This document shows, one piece after another, positions 6,655-8,580 of a DNA stretch of 8,580 nt (positions are counted from its first letter, which is position 1; each line of letters begins with the position of its first letter). The notes under the pieces were generated by a model. That model had not been told where the DNA came from and did no database searches. It saw only the letters and a list, made by a program, of their open reading frames with translations. Position numbers and translations under genes: made by a program. The DNA is from Chloroflexia bacterium (GTDB lineage Bacteria > Chloroflexota > Chloroflexia > Thermomicrobiales > JALYUS01), in NCBI GenBank assembly GCA_025928215.1, contig JAICJW010000189.1, forward strand, positions 1-8,580, given 5' to 3'.

Positions 6655-6668
6655 GGCCCATTGTTTCC

Positions 6669-6677
6669 GTTATCACA
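6669..6677 (-). promoter_or_regulatory. Possible -10 element for the fusion nuclease gene
   Basis: On the minus strand TGT precedes GATAAC (6674 to 6669), a weak extended -10-like sequence. The LexA-like palindrome lies just upstream, where the -35/-10 spacer would be, a common place for an SOS operator. The resulting leader to ATG 6654 would be very short, so the true start may be 6633 or the promoter may lie elsewhere. Confidence 0.25.
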
Positions 6678-6680
6678 TAT

Positions 6681-6692
6681 GAACGTACGTTC
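6681..6692. promoter_or_regulatory. LexA-type SOS box (GAAC-N4-GTTC palindrome)
   Basis: GAACGTACGTTC is a perfect 12-bp palindrome and matches the Gram-positive LexA (DinR) consensus CGAACRNRYGTTYC at 12 of 14 positions, missing only the outermost C on each side. It lies 27 bases upstream of the fusion nuclease start. A LexA of the Chloroflexota genus Dehalococcoides is reported to use this box type. I saw no other copy of GAAC-N4-GTTC in the window. Confidence 0.65.
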
Positions 6693-6752
6693 TATCATGG
6701 CAGCGTACCGCAGCGATGCACCTGCGGCAAGCCCGATGAATCAGTTGACAGG

Positions 6753-7196
6753 CTAATAACGCAACACACAGGCGACACCCGCCAAGAGCAGGAACGCGCC
6801 AATGATGCGACCGGGGCTGATCGGATGGACGATATAGCCGACCCAGCCGAAATGATCAATGACGACTGACGCGACCAGTTGACCGGCGACCACGCATGCG
6901 ACGAGCGCGGCGGAACCGAGCCGGGGGCCGGCGACGACGCTGACGACGACATAGAACGCGCCGAGCAAGCCGCCAATCCAGAGCCACCACGGCGCGTGTA
7001 CGAACTGCTCGCCGCTCGGCCACGCCCGCCGCGTCGCGATGAAGCAGAGCAGCAACGCCACGGTTCCCACAATGAAGGAGATGAAGGATGCCCAGATTGG
7101 TTGCCCGGAGACACGCCGCAACTGGCCATTGACCCCGAACTGCACGGCGACGCCCACGCCGGCGGCGAAGGCGAGCAGGAAGAACTGTGGCGCCAT
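6753..7196 (-). CDS. YdcZ-type (DUF606) DMT-superfamily membrane protein
   Basis: A small, very hydrophobic protein of 147 residues, the normal length for this half-size family of the drug/metabolite transporter superfamily, whose members often work as dimers or paired genes. Four to five membrane segments are visible (about residues 5-25, 36-53, 68-88, 92-112 and 123-145). Family-like strings include VQFGVNGQLR near the N-terminus, PWWLWIGGLLGAFYV, AGQLVASVVIDHFGW and the C-terminal HPISPGRIIGAFLLLAGV. The substrate is unknown. I chose ATG 7196; a GTG at 7202 sits closer to the ribosome site (GAGGAG, 7208-7213), with spacings of 11 and 5 nt. The in-frame TTG at 7223 overlaps that region and is unlikely. 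The gene lies 59 bases after the esterase gene and could be cotranscribed with it. Confidence 0.85.
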   Translation of the reverse strand: MAPQFFLLAFAAGVGVAVQFGVNGQLRRVSGQPIWASFISFIVGTVALLLCFIATRRAWPSGEQFVHAPWWLWIGGLLGAFYVVVSVVAGPRLGSAALVACVVAGQLVASVVIDHFGWVGYIVHPISPGRIIGAFLLLAGVACVLRY

Positions 7197-7207
7197 TTTC
7201 ACCGCTT

Positions 7208-7213
7208 CTCCTC
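7208..7213 (-). promoter_or_regulatory. Ribosome binding site limiting the start of the YdcZ-type gene
   Basis: GAGGAG on the minus strand. It is 5 nt before a GTG (7202) and 11 nt before an ATG (7196), and lies inside the open frame that continues upstream to TTG 7223. It therefore excludes the longest reading but leaves GTG or ATG open. Confidence 0.6.
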
Positions 7214-7255
7214 TTGATGGCAAACCGCGTCACGTACGGGTGCCGTACCCGTCCT

Positions 7256-8173
7256 TTAGAGCGTCAAGATAGCCGCCTTCACGATCCGGGCGACGATGGC
7301 ATACGCCCTGGCGGTGGGATGCGTCCCGTCGCTCTGATAGTACTCCCGATTCAACTGAGCGCCCGCGGCGCCGATCGTCGGGTCGGCGCTGACGTCCGCC
7401 AGGGCATCGGCATAACTGGCAAGCTCCGTGCGGATGTTTGCATTGTAGTGTTGCCGCTCATTCTCGTACGTTCTCCCACCGGATAACGGGACACTATTCG
7501 GCAAGATCGTCAGGGCCACGACCTTGAATCCAATCCGCCGCCGCGCCTGACAGAAGATAACCATCCGCGCGAAGGCCTCATCAACGCTCGCCCCTGCCCC
7601 CAGATCGTTGGTCCCACCCAGCACGAGAATGTTCCTGCTCCGGCTGGCGGCATAGAGCGGATCAATCGTCTTCGGAGCGAGCGGCAGCAACTCGGCGAGT
7701 GTTATTCCCGTCATCACCCCAAGATTGACCGCGTCGTACGTGGCCGGTGCGAGCATCGCAATCGTCTGGGCCGGGAAGGTCTCGGTTCGCTGGACGCCCA
7801 AGCCATAGACCATTGACGCGCCGACGAAGACGATCAGCGGGGTGGTCGGCGTGCCTGTCGGTGGCACGAAGGTCTCGGGGACCGGAAGGGGCGAACGAGC
7901 CGCCGTCGTCGGTGTCCCAGCGGGTGTCGCGGCGGCGGTCGGGGCAGGGCTCGTCGTGGTCACGCCGGCGATGGCGGTCGCGGCGGAAGTCGGAGTCGTT
8001 GGGGCTGGTATGGCGGTGGTCGGAGCGACGGGTGTGACGGGCGTGGACTTCGGTGTGTCGGTCGCGGTGCGATTACTCCCGCACGCGGCGGCGAACGTCG
8101 TGGCAGCAATCGCGGTTGCACCGAGGAGTACACGACGACGGGGAAGCGACTGGCGACGCGGATCACGAACCAT
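7256..8173 (-). CDS. Secreted SGNH/GDSL-type esterase, predicted lipoprotein
   Basis: A predicted cell-surface hydrolase acting on esters; the substrate is unknown. Numbering from ATG 8173 (305 residues): a signal peptide with an Arg triplet and hydrophobic core (PRRRVLLGA, about 11-19, Tat-like) ends at FAAAC with Cys 31 as the likely lipidated residue, although Ala at -3 is less common than Leu. Residues about 32-110 form a Pro/Thr/Ala-rich linker. The catalytic domain follows with block I VGASMVYG (Ser 120; GAS replaces the usual GDS), block II Gly 152 in NLG, block III GGTND (Asn 189) and block V DGTHP (Asp 282, His 285), a complete Ser-Gly-Asn-His set. The ATG at 8209 would add 12 residues, but the purine-rich GGAAAGAGAGAG before 8173 and signal-peptide layout favour the shorter form. 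It is divergent from ligA. Confidence 0.87.
   Translation of the reverse strand: MVRDPRRQSLPRRRVLLGATAIAATTFAAACGSNRTATDTPKSTPVTPVAPTTAIPAPTTPTSAATAIAGVTTTSPAPTAAATPAGTPTTAARSPLPVPETFVPPTGTPTTPLIVFVGASMVYGLGVQRTETFPAQTIAMLAPATYDAVNLGVMTGITLAELLPLAPKTIDPLYAASRSRNILVLGGTNDLGAGASVDEAFARMVIFCQARRRIGFKVVALTILPNSVPLSGGRTYENERQHYNANIRTELASYADALADVSADPTIGAAGAQLNREYYQSDGTHPTARAYAIVARIVKAAILTL
7841..8077 (-). other. Region encoding the Pro/Thr/Ala-rich linker of the esterase
   Basis: About 79 codons of low-complexity sequence dominated by Thr, Pro and Ala, between the lipidated Cys and the catalytic domain. Such linkers usually span the cell wall or hold a domain away from the membrane and may be glycosylated. 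The irregular repeats make it a likely place for length variation. Confidence 0.7.
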
Positions 8174-8257
8174 ACATCTCTCTCTTTCCAACTGTTGTGG
8201 TCGTTGCATTCCCAGGCCGCCCCTCCATGCTCAGTCATTTTCCGCCCCCAATCCCCA

Positions 8258-8284
8258 TTGTCCACCGTACGGACATGATATACT
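8258..8284 (+). promoter_or_regulatory. Promoter of ligA with extended -10
   Basis: TGA precedes TATACT (8279-8284), an extended -10 of the form TGNTATACT. A partial -35, TTGTCC (8258-8263), lies 15 bp upstream, shorter than optimal. Transcription would begin near 8291, giving a leader of about 33 nt to the GTG start. Confidence 0.6.
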
Positions 8285-8323
8285 TCGGCGTGGCGACCGT
8301 CACGAACGAAGGAGTATCCGCGC

Positions 8324-8580
8324 GTGAGCGTCACGGACAATGCAGCAATCGAGGCGACGTTGCAGGCAGCGCCGCCCGTGCAGGTTGAGGAACGCGTTGC
8401 CGCCCTCCGGCAGCAGATTGACCACGCGAACGTCGAGTATTACATCCACGACAATCCGACGCTGACGGATGCCGAGTGGGACGCGCTGATGAATGAACTG
8501 CGCGCACTGGAGGCGGAGTATCCCGCGCTCGTCACGCCCGATTCTCCGACCCAGCGTGTCGGCGCCGCGCCGTCGGCGGA
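8324..8580 (+). CDS. ligA: NAD-dependent DNA ligase LigA, N-terminal part (cut by window edge)
   Basis: LigA seals nicks in DNA during replication and repair using NAD+. Only the first 85 codons and two bases are present, with no stop before the edge. After an extra stretch of about 23 residues the sequence matches domain Ia: LRQQI at 28-32, EYY-x-x-D-x-P-x-x-x-D-x-EWD-x-L (Y39, Y40, D43, P45, D49, W52, D53), then TPDSPTQRVG at 71-80, a hallmark string. W52 replaces the Tyr found at this place in E. coli LigA. The catalytic KxDG lysine lies beyond the window. The start is GTG 8324 with AAGGAG (8309-8314) 9 nt upstream, and a good promoter precedes it. The frame is supported by continuous homology. 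Confidence 0.95.
   Translation, partial: MSVTDNAAIEATLQAAPPVQVEERVAALRQQIDHANVEYYIHDNPTLTDAEWDALMNELRALEAEYPALVTPDSPTQRVGAAPSA

Noticed and set aside
6708..6727. Hairpin CCGCAG / CTGCGG after the YdcZ-type gene as a terminator
   Set aside because: A 6-bp stem with an 8-nt loop and no following T tract; too weak to call.
7234..7248. Hairpin GTACGG-GTG-CCGTAC after the esterase gene as a terminator
   Set aside because: The stem is only 6 bp, the loop 3 nt and there is no T tract on either strand.
7842..8327. Plus-strand open frame (161 codons) rich in Val, Gly and Ala
   Set aside because: It mirrors the Pro/Thr-rich linker and signal peptide of the esterase and runs through the ligA promoter.
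1..8580. A complete novel defence, toxin-antitoxin, prophage or biosynthetic system
   Set aside because: All seven genes belong to recognisable housekeeping, repair or envelope families; no integrase, transposase, tRNA, rRNA or toxin-like gene was seen.

Overview
The window is a GC-rich, gene-dense stretch of bacterial chromosome. The protein sequences (the RNase J variant, the exonuclease/UvrC-like fusion, the YdcZ-type small transporter, a Tat-like lipoprotein with a long Pro/Thr linker) and a Gram-positive-type LexA box would fit a member of the Chloroflexota. That placement is an inference from sequence style, not a database match.

Layout: six genes lie on the minus strand and one truncated gene lies on the plus strand at the right edge. 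Reading left to right: a convergent pair of hairpins/terminators (22-95); RNase J (107-1780, TTG start); an intergenic fold-back region with heptamer repeats (1781-2003); a family 4 uracil-DNA glycosylase ending in a beta-clamp-like pentapeptide (2004-2681); a phosphoglucomutase/phosphomannomutase (2766-4328) with a second heptamer array just upstream of its ribosome site; a DnaQ-like exonuclease fused to a UvrC/Cho-type GIY-YIG nuclease (4459-6654), carrying a 135-bp palindromic repeat in frame in its coding sequence and a LexA-type box upstream; a small YdcZ-type membrane protein (6753-about 7196); and an SGNH/GDSL-type esterase lipoprotein (7256-8173). Transcribed divergently from the last is the start of NAD-dependent DNA ligase ligA (8324 to the window edge).

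Function: three of the seven genes act in DNA repair. The glycosylase removes uracil, the fusion nuclease probably makes or trims repair incisions, and the ligase seals nicks. RNase J degrades and matures RNA, the mutase feeds sugar-phosphate metabolism, and the last two are envelope proteins. The minus-strand genes are spaced 59-223 bases apart (using the starts chosen here) and several have their own promoter-like sequences, so this looks more like a run of separate or loosely coupled units than one operon. There is no gene-free stretch longer than 300 bases.

I did not find a complete novel defence or mobile system. The most unusual items are the in-frame palindromic repeat in the fusion nuclease, its predicted SOS operator, the clamp-binding-like tail of the glycosylase, and the heptamer repeat arrays.
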